A stretch of DNA of 64,000 nt from Xylogone sp. PMI_703. Taxonomy: Eukaryota > Ascomycota > Leotiomycetes. Where the stretch lies: NCBI GenBank assembly GCA_021399445.1, contig JAJTUQ010000001.1:2914001-2978000 (forward strand), in the 5' to 3' direction. Position numbers and translations under genes: made by a program. Each line of letters starts with the position of its first letter. The stretch's first letter is position 1. Under the pieces are notes generated by a model. It did not search any database and was not told where the DNA came from. It saw only the letters and a list, made by a program, of their open reading frames with translations. Shown piece by piece: positions 46,752 to 58,600 of this stretch.

Positions 46752-49372
46752 CTACCAAAGCTCGCAAACTGGCTCCTTAGAAGCGCACTTGAAGCTTTCT
46801 CTGAAATCGCGAGAGTTTGCCATGGTTCCTAACACTCTAGCCCACTTTGGAGCATGAGGATCGGTATATATGCGATTGATGGCAGTTTCCTTCCTGCTCT
46901 TTCCACACCACCAATTTGAATAGCTGACGAAGAAGAGCTGGTCCTGGGTAAAGTATTCTAGTCCAGGAAGATCCTGGCTAGGACTCTCTGCCTGGCGCTT
47001 CTTCCACGCCGCGAAGGCGGCAGCCACTCCACCAGCATCAGCAATATTCTCTCCAAGTGTAAGCTTTCCATTAACGTGCAGAGGCTTGCCGTCGGGTCCT
47101 TCAACAGAATAGTCTGAGTACTGCTTAACGAAGCAGTCCGCACGTTGAGTGAAATTCTGAACGGTACTATTGGTCCACCAATCCGTGAAGTTGCCATTTT
47201 GATCATAATGACGACCGGTAGAATCAAAAGCATGCGACAATTCATGTCCAGATACAGAGCCAAAAGCGCCATAGCTCAAATACTTAGGAATATCTACATC
47301 GAAAACGGGGAATTGCATAATTCCTGCTGGGAACACAATCTCGTTTCCAGGAGGATTATAATAAGCGTTAACGGTTGGAACAGTCATTCCCCATTGATCC
47401 CGGTCTGTAGGTTTTCCGAGAGCAGACCACTCTTTGATAACTTCGAACCTGTTAACATTAAGGTTGTTCTGGAAGTACTGCTTAGAATCAATGGAGACAT
47501 TCTTATAGTAGTCATTTAGTTTCTCTGGGTTCATAATATCAGGGCTCTACAAAGAGTTAGAGAGTGTTCCAAGAGTATTTTTGGGAAGGTATGATAATAC
47601 TTACCTTCGTAGGGTAACCAATTTTCTGCACAATCTTGTGGACCTTCTCAATGGCTAGATCAGCAACGCTTTTCTCCATCCAGTCAGTATCCTTTAGCTT
47701 GTTGATAAACATTTCCTTGATGTCAGAGACGATCTGGTCTCCAAAGTTCTTTGCTTTCTCGGAGAATGCTTTTTCAACGAAGAAGCGGCTAAGAATCCAT
47801 CCTAGAGCGCCATCAACATGGTCAACGCAAACTCTCCAACGCTCAGGTTGCGATTCAGGATCCTAGAAAGTCGTTTAGTAGTATTCTTTTATTGAGACGT
47901 CGCAAACTTACCTTGCCCTGGAGAACATTACGGAACCTAAGGTACGGCTTCGTCTCTTCGGCGTCGACGTCCGAAGCGTAGGCCTGAATGATTTTCCACA
48001 ACATGTATGATCTTATTGTAGATCGAGTAGTGTTGGAAAGAACGTGTGACAGTGTCTTCTGGTACTCCGGTGCCATTACTATCACCTTTCCAGGTTCAAA
48101 ACCATGGGGAACGAGACCCTCAATGACTTTCTTCAGCTGGATTTGAGGTGTAAGAGCATCAGCCTCCGCAAGTGTCATTGGGTTGTAGTATTTCTTTAGA
48201 AATTATTAGTAATGTATAAAGATAAATGCGAAGGTATTGACGTACCGTAACATCATTTTGATCTTCAGCGTCAGGGGACGCACTAGCAAGTTGCTTCTCA
48301 AACTCAACAAGGTCATGGGCAAAGACTTGGCCTGGAGTTTTGCCCTCTACATTTGAGTAATCGTCAACATCAAAAAGTGAAAAGCCCTCCCTATTAACGT
48401 TCTTGTGGAACAAATCCGTGACTTCAGCAATGGTAGCCTCGTACTTGCTAACCACATCCTCGTCGTTGTAGTAATCCTTAGCAGGCAGGCCAATGCTATA
48501 TGGAGCTGCAACTTGCAGGACAATAGTGTCGGGATCTTTATCATCAGCACCAACTCCAACTGCCACCAAAGATGTGACTCCAATTCTAGCTAGGAAGTCA
48601 AAAGCGCCAGAAATATGTTCATCAGGTTTCTTCCCAATGACATCCTTCTTGCCACCCCTAACTGGTAGAAAGGCTAGAAGGTCTCGAACGACCTCAACTA
48701 AGGGCTTGGATCCTAGATCCTTCAGTGTGGCCTCATCCATACAGGCATCGTAGCCCGCTTTCAATTTCTCAAAATTTTGCTGGTCGACTGAGGAGAGCGT
48801 TGTAAGAAGTTGAGCTGGGGAAAAGCTCGAGTGCTGCGGGAGTTAATACCAAAGGAATACGAGATAAGAATCGGATGAAACGAACCTTCGAGTCTGATGG
48901 GTATGGTGCCTCCAGAATATGTCTTAAAAGGATCTGAGAGTTCTCACTCATGATTGTACCGGTGAACATGTCTCCTTGATCTGGTCGCAGATCATGCCTG
49001 GCGCTCCATCCACCACAAACGAGCTCCTCAAAGTCCTCACATGGGTCGAGTTCCTTGTAATTAGGGGAGAGATTATACAGAATCTCTGACGATGCATGAA
49101 CACAGGCAGGTGTAAGACAAACATCCGCCCCGGAATCTGTCGGCTTATCTTTCTCCTGGCGATATTCTGCTATTGTGAGCATATATTTGGCGACCTCAAA
49201 GGGCTAACTTACTAGCGAAATAGAGTGCAATCACAACGATCGCTCCGGCCATTAAACCAGTCATACATATGATGACTGCGTTACGCTTAATCCATCCGAG
49301 GCGATTCCTCCTCTGCACATTCTCCTGGTGCCTTTCGGCGCCTGGGAGTAAAGGATCGCTTTCCGATGGCAT
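46752..49372 (-). CDS. Membrane-anchored M13 (neprilysin-type) zinc metallopeptidase
   Basis: Six exons: 49372-49213, 49169-48886, 48833-48246, 48193-47912, 47862-47605 and 47546-46752; introns are 43, 52, 52, 49 and 58 nt, and all phases agree. The product is about 788 aa. Residues 31-53 (AVIICMTGLMAGAIVVIAL) form a single signal anchor, making a type II membrane protein with a lumenal or extracellular C-terminal catalytic part. The zinc site HELSH is at about 625-629, the third ligand Glu in GENIADAGG near 690, and the upstream substrate-binding motif NAYYNPPGNEIVFPAG is intact. The C-terminus ends CASKEPVCELW, matching the family's CxxW end. Cys residues near the anchor (VCLTPACVHAS) fit the disulfide pattern. 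An acidic dileucine (ESDPLL, residues 4-9) may route it to vacuole or endosome. It presumably cleaves peptides; targets are unknown. Confidence 0.95.
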
Positions 49373-52300
49373 TTTGGATTAAATCAATAATCGGAAGATA
49401 CGGAGATAGCTCGTGACGACACAGATGCCTTACGCGCGTTCAGCCGTTGGCACCATTTGCTGCCTTTAAAGGCAAGTATCTAAATAGATTCGATCGTTAT
49501 TCGGTGAAAGAGGTGATAGCGACTCCTTCGATGATGGTTTACTTGGTCCAGGAGTGTGTCGGTGAAGGAGTTACAAGAAAGGACGTCGTCGGCTTTGACG
49601 TACGACGCGAGCTTACGAGGTTGGACTGCCGTCCGTGCGGAGGCGGGGAAAGCTGGTTTCCGTTTTGAGGTCGGGCAACTGCTAGTCAGGTACCGAATCT
49701 GTTGAGCCTCTTGCGTAGTCTTCCCTTGTAAACAATCGGCTCAGGTCAAACTAGATATGAGAACTTGTACATTCTAAGGGGTTGTACGTTAATACAATGT
49801 ACATATGCAGCAGGAGACTGCAAAAGGCTGCTGTCCAGCAACGAAGTTGAATAGTTGGAGAATCTCTCACGTGACGACGCAATGGCTATCGCACGCTAAA
49901 ATGCCAAGTTCTAAGAATCGCTCCCGTGCCCTGATTGGAAGCGACTTGTTATGAACAGCTGCCTATGTCATTCCAAAAACCTCGCGCATCACCACTACCG
50001 AGTTTGTTGTTAGCAATACATTGACATATTCATAGAGGTATCCAATTATACAACTTGGTGTCGAGAGATGGATTTCTAGAGTCCATGGCTACCAGACGCC
50101 ATGGACTACGAGCGAAGCGTACGGAAATACGTAAGGATCCCACATCTTTTAAAACTTTCACTCCATCAAAAGCATGCAAAAGACGCGCAAATTTGACAGA
50201 ACTTTGGAAGCAAATCGGACTTATGTTAGGCCGTATGGTCGAGACTCCAGGAACAAATTTGGAATCGGTCACGCCGTAGAGATGCAGGCGTGTTGGCTTA
50301 ACATGCAGCCGCGATGAGCGCATTTACCATTAAATATGACAAGAGGAGCTTATCAATAAATCGCCAAAGTCCAGACGCACTCTGCCGGTTGTTGCACGTA
50401 CGGCATACGGCACCACCTGCAGAGAAACTGTACCGCTGCGCTACTTTACTTGAAACGCCCAAAGACGGGGAACGTGGGTCGAGTCTGTCAAACCCCGTAA
50501 ATTCCAACACTAAAGTTCCACTATGAACCTCTAGACAGCGCCATATTGTGGCCCAACGCCTAGGATCTCGCCCGGAACGCGTTCCCTCATGACTTGATCG
50601 AGGGATCTGCGGATGTGCAAGCATGAAATCCCCTCTTCTACCGTCGAGCCCTTGGATGTTCGATCTAGGCCTTCCACAAAGAACAGGCCTAGACCATGAG
50701 GTACCACATGGCAACCCTCCAATTTGGCATCCGCCCTTCCCAGATTGACAGCCTTGGAACGGATTCTTATCTGTTACATGGGCAATTTAACGTCTGGCCC
50801 GTGGCTGGCGTACCAGGATATGTGGCTGCAGTTTTCTTTCCACGGAAGTGACAAGGTCCGAGGATGACTGCGTATGGACTACGACTGGCTGTGGTTTTGC
50901 CCATTCCATGTTTGGTAATTCCTCGTTGTTTAGGAAGGATTGAGCGTTGAATGTGTTTGGAAGGTACAGGTGATACCTCATGGTGTTTATGCCGCGGATT
51001 ATTATCGAGATACACAGCTGTATACGTGGCTTAAAACCCCGAGGAAGATGACATGCTGCCTACAACACAACTTCTGCACTCGACGATCAAATTTCCCGCT
51101 GGATTCAAGGATAGCAGACAGGCCAAAGCTGACGAATGGGCTATTATTCTCAGTCTACTTGAGCCGCGTAAGCCATCTTTTCTATTGTACTGGACCTGTG
51201 CGGAGCATTTTGATTACACAACGAACTTGATCTGACTCAAAATCCATCTCACATTCTTACAGCTGCAGCACAAATTATGTGAATTAGTTGTTCTTACACA
51301 CTAATGAGACAAGCAGTCATCCAACTCCTATCTCTCAACTTCTCGCCGACCTACAGAAGCAACAAGAGAACTGTACACGTAGGATATCTCCACTTCGGAA
51401 TTCGGCATACATGACAATAGAGACCTAAAATGAAAGTTAATTCGGTAGGAATATCCGAACAATCCCATAAGGTAAGTATCACGAAGTTCTTTAGAGAAGC
51501 AGACATACCGGGAATATCTCTACTCCATGTCCTTGTCTCCAAGCCCTTTTTGTTACGGAAGTACCGCAGCGTAACATTCCGAGACGGAGAGAAGGATGAA
51601 GAGGAAAAACCAGGGTAGCAGAACGCACCGTGCAGACCTTGCTTCCCTCCTCCTTTACACTGCGCTCAATTTCGAATAGACCTCAAACGGTGCTGTCCAG
51701 TACGATACTGTACTGTACGTACAGCAATAAACCAAGGGAAACCCTCGCTCTCCTTCTCTACAAGCTCTTCCCTTGATATATCCTTGAACCTCACGTGTTG
51801 CACCTTCACACAACAGGGACAACCCAGCCCAGCCACTTCAGGACCGGTATTTTCTCAGTCAGTTCTTGCTTACTCGTGACTCTTGACTCTGTCGTTGTGA
51901 CCGGCCCCATAGGAGCAGGTCCGTTGTTTCTGCACAGTACGGTACAGTACATCACGGACGCCGAACACATAGAAATAAATCCCGCCCCCGCCCAATGAAA
52001 CAGTACTAAAGTAACTAAAATACTTGACTTACTGTACCGTACCGGTAGCACAGATCCTTCCGGAGGATTTTACAGTGCCGTACCAGTACCAGTACCTTCC
52101 TTGCTTGCTTACTTGTTAGTACAGTAAGTTATTGTACGGGAATCTCAAACGGTTCGTGCTCCTACTCGTGCTCTGTAGGGCGAAGAGACCGCCGAGAAAG
52201 GCAAAATCCTAAAAGTGCAGGTTCTTCATTACAATATTGAACCACAGTACTGTACTGTAAACGTTATTAGAACAGTAGTTACCAAGAAGAGGGAGAGAGA

Positions 52301-53896
52301 GAGAGTACACATGTCCTTGCACGTACATCCTATACCCTACCGGCACTTATAGGGCAAGGAAGGAGTAAAATGTACTTGTGCTGTAATACTGGAGACCGCA
52401 AAGGGTGCTTGGTCCCCTAGTCAGCTTACACTCACGGATCAAGCTTCCGTGAAACCTTCTAGATGTTCTATTTCTGGGGCAGCCTTACGGACTTGCGTAC
52501 TCCATCTGTATCCCATCTCCGTTAGATTTTCCAAATCAGGGCAAAGGATGAAGCTTTTAGGTCAACATGGCACCACTCGCACGTGCACACACTTATTTGC
52601 GATCGGTCATGGCAGGTGGTCAGTAAAGGAAGGAAGACAGCGAAAAAAACAAAAACGAATCAAGAATGGGATGGTGAAGATTTCCAGGATTGTGGTTTTC
52701 GATTGTTTTGTTCTGGGTTTTTACTAAGTTTTGTCTCCCTTCGATTGTGTGTCTGCTCCACAATCTATCCGTCCAGACGAATAGTTGTTGGTTTGTGTCA
52801 TCCACCACACCCATCTGCCTAGGACAACATCCTTGCTCGACCCTCAGCTCCTGAGACGCTCTCTCAAACATCGCATCCCCAAAACCAGCACCACTTGTTC
52901 CATATGCATGTGGATAATCAATAGAAATTTCTGTTTCCAGGACTAAAACTCTGATTGACCTGAAAATACACCATAAGAAAATATCATAATGTGTTAGTGG
53001 TGTCTTTTGATGCATTCTCCGCCATGAAAGGCTAAGTAAAAGACAAGAAAAAACCTGTTTCCCTAAAAGGAAGTGAACCTGCTCCTCTGGGGAATCTCAT
53101 TTCCTGTTGCCCCTAGATGTTGTATGCAAGAAGTTGAGAATAAATCCAAGAAAGATGTATATACAAGAACGTAAAGGGATAGTCAAGGGTTAACCTCGCA
53201 CATCCAAAAACCGGACATGATTGGTCCAACGAAAGAGCCAATAAAAATGTGGCATAGAAAGAAGAGGGATAAAAATAGGTCTAATCCCTTATGTCCATGA
53301 TGGATATGAATACACACTGGGCGCACAAGTCCCGGACTGAATGTGAATCGAATGCAAATTGTTTTATACAGAAGAAGGTAAAACCAAAGTGTAAGCTCGA
53401 AAGTCGCTCAGGCTCCCCAGCTTATCGTAATCTCCAACTTGGGAAGAAAAGAAGGAAGCTAAGGAGACAGACCAGGCGCATAAGCACTTCGAAACCGGGG
53501 AAAGCTCGACAATCTAACCCGTATATGGAGAATAAAAATAAAGAGACAAAAAGGAGTAGAATCAGAAGTAATCGAAGAATTTTTTGGGTATCATCTAAAT
53601 CATGACGTCTTTCCGAATACAACAAAAGATCGCGCGGATGGTGTTGATTTGGCAGCTAATACAAAGCGAAGCAAAATGATCGGAAAGGTCCGAGCTGCCC
53701 GGAAAAAGGGAATGTATTCGTTGTATTTCGGAGCCCAGAGTTTGTATATTCGAAGGAATTGTTTTGCTCCAAATTCGTTCTGGGGAGGGAATCTGTCGTG
53801 TCCTGAAAGGGAAATTGATGAGCAAGGATTCCATGCATTTTCGGGTTAGCATTGGTCGCGTTTCGCGCATATTGAGAGACCGCGTCTGAAACTGCT
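49373..53896. other. Long gene-free region upstream of the M13 peptidase
   Basis: About 4.5 kb without a convincing gene. Features seen are a dense GTAC cluster at 51700-52255, a GA run near 52288-52304 and a purine-rich plus-strand region at 53380-53560. Frames such as 50298-50714 (minus) carry no features. The right end probably holds the trailer of the gene at 53897. Confidence 0.6.
51700..52255. repeat. Dense GTAC-word cluster
   Basis: At least 16 GTAC tetramers in about 556 bases, for example at 51700, 51710, 51715, 51719, 51937, 51942, 51947, 52034, 52039, 52080, 52086, 52092, 52119, 52134, 52247 and 52252; about two would be expected by chance. Neighbouring copies are spaced 4 to 6 bases apart as CTGTAC, CAGTAC, CGGTAC and CCGTAC words, many forming short inverted repeats. 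Confidence 0.8.
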
Positions 53897-55659
53897 CTAA
53901 TCCCTCCCATCATCTCGCTTGAGAGGCACCGCACGTCGGGTATCGTCACCCTCAGGCGTTCTACGCTGCTCCCCATGCCTCATCTCCGATCCCGCGGAGT
54001 ATTGGGGATCGCGCGGTTGCTGATACGGTTCCGATTGTAGCTGCGTCGCGTGGGATTGCGATTGTGACTGGGACCGAGACCTGGGGGATTCGCCCTGCTC
54101 CAGCATGGACGAGACGGGATGCGAGGTTCGTCGTCGTTCAGTCGATGATGGTAAGGATGCCGGCCCTGGCCCTAGTCCTGGCTCCGCGCCTGCTGGTGGA
54201 GGTGATGTGACACCATGTGCACCGAAACTTGCACCTTCTGAGTACCGGTGTCGACTTGTTGGACGTCCATAGGGCTCAAACCCCCGTCCCGACAGGTCAC
54301 TTCTCTGCCGCGAATGTCCTCGCCGTCGAGTGGTGGGTGGCGTGTTTGAGATCGAGGAGCCGGCGTGGGAGAAGGATGGAGAGCCGTAATGAGGTTGAGA
54401 GGTGGGAGGCGGCGCTGCTTGCTGGGGGCCAGTTGCTTTGCGCTTCTTGGGAGATGCAGTGGTATCTGGAGAAAAGCCAATTAACCCAAGCTCACTCGAT
54501 ATAGAACGGACTTTTGTTAATGCTTGCCTGAAGGCGTTGCGGGCTGATTGCCGCTCGAGCTGGCCTGCGAGGTAGGTGGCTGCCAGTGGTGGAAGTAGAT
54601 TGAAGGTGAGGACTGCGTTTCTTGTTGTTGAACTGTCTGCGTCTGCTGTAATGGATGGCTGGGCTGGCCCGATACCATCTGAATGCTGGGCCCTGGCGGA
54701 AGCGGCTGGCTATGTATCTCTCCCGTATTCAATCTGGGCAGTTGCGTCGTCTGAGGCTGCCCGGTCATGGCGCCTTGAGATAGCGTTGCTCTCCTGGACC
54801 GTGACCCGGGTGACATGGGATAGCCAGAAACGAAACCTGCGCCTGGTGCTGCAGCTACAGGAGTTGAGGGCAAAGTCATCGGTGCCGGATGCTGTGTTGG
54901 CAGCGGTTGCTGAGCATTATAAGGTGGGGAAATGATACGTAGGTCTCTCTGCTGCCCCTGATCCGGTGATGCATGGCTCTGCGCGGGCAGAAGCTGCTGT
55001 GGCGGTGGAATCTGCTGTTGCTGCTGGAGTTGGTGTGCCTGAGCCATGTAGTGCTGGGCCCATTCCAAGCTGGCATTGGGGAGATTACCGCCTCCCATTC
55101 CGGCAAATACCATGGGGACCATGTATGGCGGTATACCACCATTCAAGGATGTCCGCAGCATATCTTGCTCAATCTTTCGTTGCTCCAAACGAAGGGCTTC
55201 TTGTCGAGTTTTCTCTTCCTCTTGCCGTCTCTTGTCCTCTTCAGCCTTGGCCATTAGCCAATTCCTCATGGACTCTTCGGCTCCTTGCCATTGTGGCGGT
55301 GGAGCTGGTAACTGACCCATTGGCTGCGTCAGAGGGGCCGGTGGTCCTAGAGATGCCGGTGGTGGTGGAGGTGGTGGAGGTTGCTGCTGCTGAGGAGTTG
55401 GCTGCGGTAATGTCATGGCTGCCGGTGGAGGCAGGCCACGATGAGGCGTCGACATCGATTGTGCGGCCGGCGCAGCTGCTGGCAGAGAAGGAGGAAGAGG
55501 CAAGGGCGACCTGTCCGAGCCGGACAAGGGAGGTAAGAAAGGACCCGAAGCAGTCACCGTCGGGGAGAAACGAGAGGCAGACGGTGGAGTAGGAGGAGTA
55601 TACGCATGGAAGGACTTGTAAGGTTGATGTGCTGCAGGCTGTTTAATGGTGAGCAACAT
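53897..55659 (-). CDS. Pro/Gln-rich probable nuclear protein with GC-AG intron
   Basis: Exons are 55659-54528 and 54465-53897, giving 566 aa. The 62-nt intron 54466-54527 has a GC donor (CAG|GCAAGC) and TCCAG acceptor; it joins PATPS to DTTASPKKRKATGP through a split Asp codon, and no GT donor nearby restores the frame. The ATG at 55659 is the first in frame. The protein is Pro-rich (eight consecutive Pro near residue 95-105), then has a charged helical block (SMRNWLMAKAEEDKRRQEEE and LRLEQRKIEQDMLRTSL, about 130-175), Gln-rich tracts, the basic signal SPKKRK near 384-389 and an Arg/Ser/Gln-rich tail. The block resembles a protein I believe is conserved across Pezizomycotina without a known function. 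A role in transcription is a guess from composition. Confidence 0.82.
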
Positions 55660-58600
55660 CTCGGAGTGAGAGAGTGTTGTGTGAGAGAAAGAGAGAAAGA
55701 GAAGAAGAGGAAAGAAGGAAAAGAAAAGCAAAAGTGACAAGAGGCGGTAAATAAAAAGAAGATGGGGCTAGAAGAGGAAGGACGACATAAAAATAAGAGC
55801 GAACTGGTGGAGATGATGGATGGACCTTTAAATTATAAAAAGAGGAACAAGGCCTGGTGGGCAGAGGTAGTGGCTGCAGGTAGGTGGGGACGGTGACGAC
55901 TTTTAAGTGAGGAAGGAGGAAGAGTAGTCGAGCAACCCACCCCCCGGCTAGTTCAACTCTCCCCCGGTCGAGGAAGGGAAGCGCGGTACGGGAGCGCAGC
56001 AAGGTGCAAGCAAGTAGATTTGAGGTGGAGATGGTGAATCTGGGAGCGGCCAGCAAGAGCAGGGCAAAGCAGGTAGGCAAAGCAGCAATGCAAATTCCCC
56101 CCAGTGCCCTTGGGAGCTGTGGCAAGCCAGCTTAGTTAGCTCTGGGGCTCTTGCCTCTTGCAACCACCAAAAGCAAAAGCCCGCAGAGGTTTAAGGTAAG
56201 GCAAGGCCAGACAAGGCAAGGCAAGGCTGGGTAAGGCTAGGCACGGGCAAGCAAAAGAGCAAAGCCAGATCAAGCAATAATAACCCGGCTCTTGTCCAGT
56301 CTTTCTCAGCCAGGGAAACAAGACCACAAAGCACAAGGTACTCGTACCGCAAGAGCTTCTGGACTTTTGCTCGGTAGCTTCTCTGAGAGGGAAATGGTTG
56401 CCGCGGGTCGTGGTGGTCAAGGTGGGTTTTGCTCTCTGTGCCTGCTACCCTGTGGCTGTCTGGATTAAGAGATATGCCACGCGGGAACCGGACGTACCCA
56501 GGACTATGAGCACCGCCAACGACGAGAGCAGCCGTCGCAAAAAGGGTTTGGTGCGAGCCCAGCAAACCGGGCTCCTAATTGGCCTCGCCGATCATAAGGC
56601 TGTGCGTGGTTGAAAAGGCCTGGGGCTGGGGTGAAGGAGGGGTGGCCAGGGGGGGAGGGGGTGGTTGGATGGATCTAGATGGGGGATGTCGAGCAGCGGC
56701 AGCAGTAGTAGCGGCTACAGGCAGGAAATCATCCAGTCCGTCCCCAGTTGAGCGTTGGTGGCCCCAAGTGACGGCTGCGGTACCGCGTGTGTGCGTGGTG
56801 TGGTGCGTTCGCCTGCAGAGCCGATCTCCTGCTTGGAAGGAATTAAAGGGTTCCCTTAAGGTCGCAGCCCGTCACGTTGCCCTGCCGAGCCGCAAATCGG
56901 GATCGTCCAGCTTTGGGAAGGAGGGGCCCGAGGAAAGAGAGCTTTGCCTTCTGCTTGCTTGCTTTGCTTTGCTTGTGTGCTACGTCCTGCTTCTGCTAGC
57001 AGGCACTGCCCAGGAAGGAAGGAGGAAGCAGGACGAGGCTTGACCGTGGCGGTGGAAGAGAGCCGGACGATGACGATGACGGTCGAGTCCGCTGGTAGAC
57101 GGAGAGATAGCAAAGGAGAAGAAAAAAAGAATGACCTGGGGGGAAAGAACCCAAAACAGTAAAGCAGGGGGATTTTGCTCCACTCACCAGATTTGAAATT
57201 TAGTCTCAGCAAGAAAGAACAAACCAAGAAAAAAAGAAATGAGAATCAAGAGCCAGCCCCCGGGGTTCGTCAAAAATCGTGGCAACTTCGTGCTTGTAGT
57301 TGGGGAGTGGACGGAGGCGGAGAGACAGAGAGACGAGAGAGAGGAAGGCGTGGTGGTTGATTTGGCCCTTTCTGCCCTTAGGTCGAATATAATTTCACCA
57401 CTGCGGGTGCCGGTACCAGCTGCAGGACTTTTTGAACCAAAGTAGCGCTGGCCTTACCCAGGTGCCGGTCTGGGACTGCTGGGACTTCTGGGTGTGCGTG
57501 CGCTGCGTGCTGGAAGAGGGGCTGCTCGCTCACTGCTCGGGTCTGTGGTCTCTAGCACCGTACTGTAATTATGTAGAAAGTGGTTCCAGGTCCAGGCGCC
57601 GGTCCCGGGGTTCCAGCTGGCGGCCAGGTGGCTGGGGGGCAGCAAAGACGTGCCAGGTGAGATGGGCAGATTGGGGTGAGATTGGGGAGGGGCGAGCCGT
57701 TGATGTTAAGTGATTAGCCTCCAGGACCCAAGGACCGCCACGATCACCGCCGCGAGCAGTATTGGTACGGTCAGGAAGAGACGAGAAGGAATAAGGGAAA
57801 GGGAAAAGGGCCAAAAAGAGGGGCTCTCCGCTCAATGCCTGGACGTGCACGCATATTGGGATATATTGGGAGATATTATGATTTGTGTGAGAAGCGCAGG
57901 AGCCCGTTCGTGGGCTTTGGGGCTGGCGGTGGGCAAGCTGTTTAAGGTTAAGGCTCCTTCATCAGTGTGTCGAGAGAGCACGAGAGGGCATCCAGCACCC
58001 GTGCCTAGAAGAGATGAAGCCAGAGACCGCCAGAGCCAGAGCAGCGAAACTTCCTGATCCAGCCTCTAGGCCAGCGCCCTCGAATCCTCAAACCAGTACC
58101 CAGCGAACCACGGCAGGTCCAGACACATGAGGGGAGAGGAGAAGGGTTTGGCGTCGTTGACAAGAGCACCGCGTGCTACGATACAGTACGGTAGTGCAAG
58201 TGCAGTGCGGTAGAGTGGTTTTGGCTTCAGAGCTAGGCAGGTGTAGGGTTAGTCGAGGACGCATCATTGGGCTTGCTGGAGAGAAAATCGCTGGCCTTGG
58301 TGAGCCTGGACTGCGGTGCTAAGGACAGTAACGCATGGCCCTGAGCCAACACGCCGGAGTCCAAAGGCAAAAGGAAAAAGGAAGGAAAAAAGAAAACCAC
58401 AACCCCCCTGGCACGGTCGCATCGATTCAAACGGGCTTGTGGTCCGAGATGGCAGTGGCAGGCCGCCACTGGTGCAGGGTCTTGGGCCCTTGTCTAGCAC
58501 TGCGAAATGTCTGTGGTTGGGCTTCGAGGCCAGCCCACAGACGCCTGGCGTAGCGTCCTTGGCCCAGCTCCCCAGCGCCCGGGGCCTGTCAGACGCCTGC

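Noticed and set aside
40315..49372. A purine-catabolism or secondary-metabolite gene cluster around allantoicase
   Set aside because: Only allantoicase belongs to that pathway; its neighbours are an ankyrin-DIL protein, a b561-like protein and a peptidase, with no synthase, transporter or pathway regulator.
49373..53896. A degenerate transposon in the gene-poor region
   Set aside because: No transposase or reverse-transcriptase remnants, terminal repeats or target duplications were seen, and no strong AT skew as expected after repeat-induced mutation.
54966..55592. 208-codon plus-strand frame
   Set aside because: Antisense shadow of the Pro/Gln-rich gene, created by its GC-rich codons.
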